A stretch of DNA of 7,410 nt from Halorhodospira sp. (GTDB lineage Bacteria; Pseudomonadota; Gammaproteobacteria; Nitrococcales; Halorhodospiraceae): assembly GCA_007127935.1 (NCBI GenBank), contig SKYL01000079.1, positions 1 to 7,410 on the forward strand, in the 5' to 3' direction. Under the pieces are notes generated by a model. It was not told the origin of the DNA and did not search any database. It saw nothing but the letters and a program-made list of their open reading frames with translations. The position numbers and the translations under genes were made by a program. Below are positions 6,044-7,410 of this stretch, piece by piece (positions within the stretch are counted from its first letter, which is position 1; each line of letters opens with the position of its first letter).

Positions 6044-6117
6044 GACGCGCCCTTCGAGCGCCGGCAACGAATCCATCATCCATGCAACCCACCATTTGAA
6101 CTTCGAGAGAGCCCCCC

Positions 6118-7083
6118 ATGGTTGATCACCAGACAAGGAACGCCCCACTCGCCTTTATCTTCCCCGGTCAAGGCTCGCAATCGCTGGGCATGTTGGGCGA
6201 TTGGAGTGGGGAGAAGGTTGTGCAGGAGTCCTTCCAAGAGGCCGGCGACGCCCTCGGCTACGACCTGTGGCGGCTGACCCAGGAAGGTCCCCAAGAGGAT
6301 CTCGACCGTACGGATCGCACCCAGCCGGCACTGCTCACCGCCGGGGTCGCGTTGTGGCGGCTGTGGCGGGAGCGGGGCGGCCCCGAACCCGCCTTCATGG
6401 CCGGTCACAGCCTGGGGGAGTACACCGCGCTGGTTTGCGCCGGGGCGCTGCCTTTCCCCGAAGCCGTCCGCTTGGTGGCCGACCGGGGGCGCTACATGCA
6501 GGAGGCGGTGGCCGCTGGAGCGGGCGCCATGGCCGCCGTCCTCGGTCTTGACGACGACGCCGTCTGCCGGGTTTGCGCCGAAGCCGCCCAGGGTGAAGTG
6601 GTGGACGCGGTGAATTTCAATGCGCCCGGCCAAGTGGTCATTGCCGGGAATAAGAGCGCGGTGGACCGCGCGGTGGAAGCGGCGCGCGGCGCCGGGGCCA
6701 AGAAAGTGGTTCCATTGGCGGTCAGTGCGCCCTCCCACTGCGCCTTGATGCGTCCGGCTGCCCAGCGGTTGGCCGAGCGGTTGCTGGAGATCACGGTGAC
6801 GCTGCCCGTGATCCCCGTGATCCATAACGTTGATGTGGGCATCTGCGCCGACCCGGCCTGTATTCGGGATCGTTTGGTGGAACAGCTGGCCAATCCGGTG
6901 CGCTGGAGCGAGACGGTACAGGACTTGGTTGCCCGTGGGGTCACCCGAGTCGTGGAGTGTGGCCCCGGTAAGGTGCTGACCGGCCTGAATCGACGCATTC
7001 ATCGGGATCTGGCGTCGGCCCACCTGGGCGATCGCGCCGCGTTTGAGAAGGCGCTGCAAGAGGCCGCGGAAGGCGGCGCCTGA
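6118..7083 (+). CDS. fabD: Malonyl-CoA:ACP transacylase (FabD)
   Basis: FabD transfers malonyl from CoA to acyl carrier protein, supplying the extender unit for FabH and the other ketosynthases. The 321-aa product (E. coli 309) has IFPGQGSQSLGM at residues 14-25, the nucleophile elbow GHSLGEYTA at 96-104 with Ser98, Arg123 in ADRGRYMQEA (malonyl carboxylate binding) and His207 in SAPSHCALM (general base). NFNAPGQVVIAG, the block from 238 (LANPVRWSETVQDL) and ECGPGKVLTGLNRRI complete the fold. The ATG at 6118 is preceded by GAGAGA at a workable distance and gives a few extra residues before the conserved start. It stands between fabH and fabG, as in E. coli. No missing catalytic residue is seen. 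Confidence 0.96.
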   Translation: MVDHQTRNAPLAFIFPGQGSQSLGMLGDWSGEKVVQESFQEAGDALGYDLWRLTQEGPQEDLDRTDRTQPALLTAGVALWRLWRERGGPEPAFMAGHSLGEYTALVCAGALPFPEAVRLVADRGRYMQEAVAAGAGAMAAVLGLDDDAVCRVCAEAAQGEVVDAVNFNAPGQVVIAGNKSAVDRAVEAARGAGAKKVVPLAVSAPSHCALMRPAAQRLAERLLEITVTLPVIPVIHNVDVGICADPACIRDRLVEQLANPVRWSETVQDLVARGVTRVVECGPGKVLTGLNRRIHRDLASAHLGDRAAFEKALQEAAEGGA

Positions 7084-7121
7084 ACCGCTACAAACTCGAC
7101 AGAACAAGGGTGAACGGCGAG

Positions 7122-7410
7122 ATGACGAACGACGATCTTGCAGACAATGTGGCATTGGTGACCGGCGCCAGCCGGGGGATCGGCAGAGCGGTCCTGTTGG
7201 AGTTGGCCCGCCGGGGTGCGGTGGTGGTGGGGACGGCCACCTCGCAAGCCGGCGCCGCCGGCATTGCCGAAGCGCTCAAGGAGGGCGGGTTCCAGGGGAC
7301 CGGCCTGGTGCTGGACGTCACCGACCACGCCCAGGTGGAGGCGGTGACCGCCCAGGTCACCCAGGAGTACGGCGCACCGACCATCCTGGTCAACAATGCC
7401 GGCATCACCC
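7122..7410 (+). CDS. fabG: 3-oxoacyl-ACP reductase FabG, N-terminal fragment (runs off the right edge)
   Basis: FabG is the NADPH-dependent short-chain dehydrogenase that reduces beta-ketoacyl-ACP in each elongation cycle. Ninety-six codons are visible. The Rossmann cofactor motif TGASRGIG is at residues 14-21, LDVTD at 64-68 contributes the adenine-contact Asp, and NNAGIT at 91-96 holds the conserved Asn region. The catalytic Ser-Tyr-Lys lie beyond the edge. I choose ATG 7122: AAGGGTGA at 7106-7113 gives a spacing of about 8 nt. An in-frame GTG at 7110 would add four residues but overlaps that site. The gene follows fabD after 38 nt. The SDR motifs alone allow other reductases, but position after fabD makes FabG the clear call. 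Confidence 0.94.
   Translation, partial: MTNDDLADNVALVTGASRGIGRAVLLELARRGAVVVGTATSQAGAAGIAEALKEGGFQGTGLVLDVTDHAQVEAVTAQVTQEYGAPTILVNNAGIT

Noticed and set aside
6044..6117. Internal promoter or terminator between fabH and fabD
   Set aside because: A TTGAAC occurs but no -10 at suitable spacing, and no hairpin with a T run is present. I see no signal in this 74-nt gap.
4994..6148. Reverse-strand open frame of 384 codons opposite fabH, and a similar one at 6076-7155 opposite fabD
   Set aside because: Both mirror the codon structure of conserved fab genes and show no recognisable domain; long antisense frames are expected at this GC content.

Overview
This window is a core chromosomal housekeeping locus of a GC-rich gammaproteobacterium. 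The gene order is rne (divergent), rluC, an S49 peptidase (sppA), maf/yceF (reverse strand), yceD, rpmF, plsX, fabH, fabD and fabG. It follows the E. coli order rne-rluC-yceF-yceD-rpmF-plsX-fabH-fabD-fabG, with sppA added between rluC and maf as in pseudomonads and purple sulfur-type gammaproteobacteria. High GC, the zinc-free E. coli-type L32 and the sppA insertion fit a lineage such as Chromatiales/Ectothiorhodospiraceae. That placement is inference from content and order only.

Layout. Bases 1-187 (reverse) hold the first 62 codons of RNase E. Bases 188-560 are a 373-bp divergent intergenic region. Read from the rne side it offers a plausible sigma70 promoter about 320 nt upstream of the start codon and three strong hairpins in the presumed leader, reminiscent of the autoregulatory rne leader of E. 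coli. Bases 561-2491 hold rluC and sppA, overlapping by ATGA. Bases 2492-2548 form a short convergent gap containing a partly palindromic element that looks like a dispersed intergenic repeat. Bases 2549-3130 (reverse) are maf/yceF. Bases 3131-3282 are a divergent promoter region with a perfect TTGACA box. From 3283 to the window end run yceD-rpmF-plsX-fabH-fabD-fabG, tightly spaced on the forward strand.

How the genes work together. The left part concerns 23S rRNA and RNA metabolism (RNase E turnover and maturation, RluC pseudouridylation). YceD is linked to 23S rRNA and L32 is a 50S protein. PlsX, FabH, FabD and FabG connect type II fatty acid synthesis to phospholipid synthesis. One promoter upstream of yceD probably drives ribosome and membrane-lipid genes together, as known for the E. 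coli rpmF-fab cluster.

I see no mobile element, CRISPR array, tRNA, rRNA or defence gene, and no sign of a new biological system. The most interesting points are regulatory: the structured rne leader, a yceD promoter so close to its start codon that the mRNA should be nearly leaderless, and the dispersed-repeat-like element between sppA and maf.
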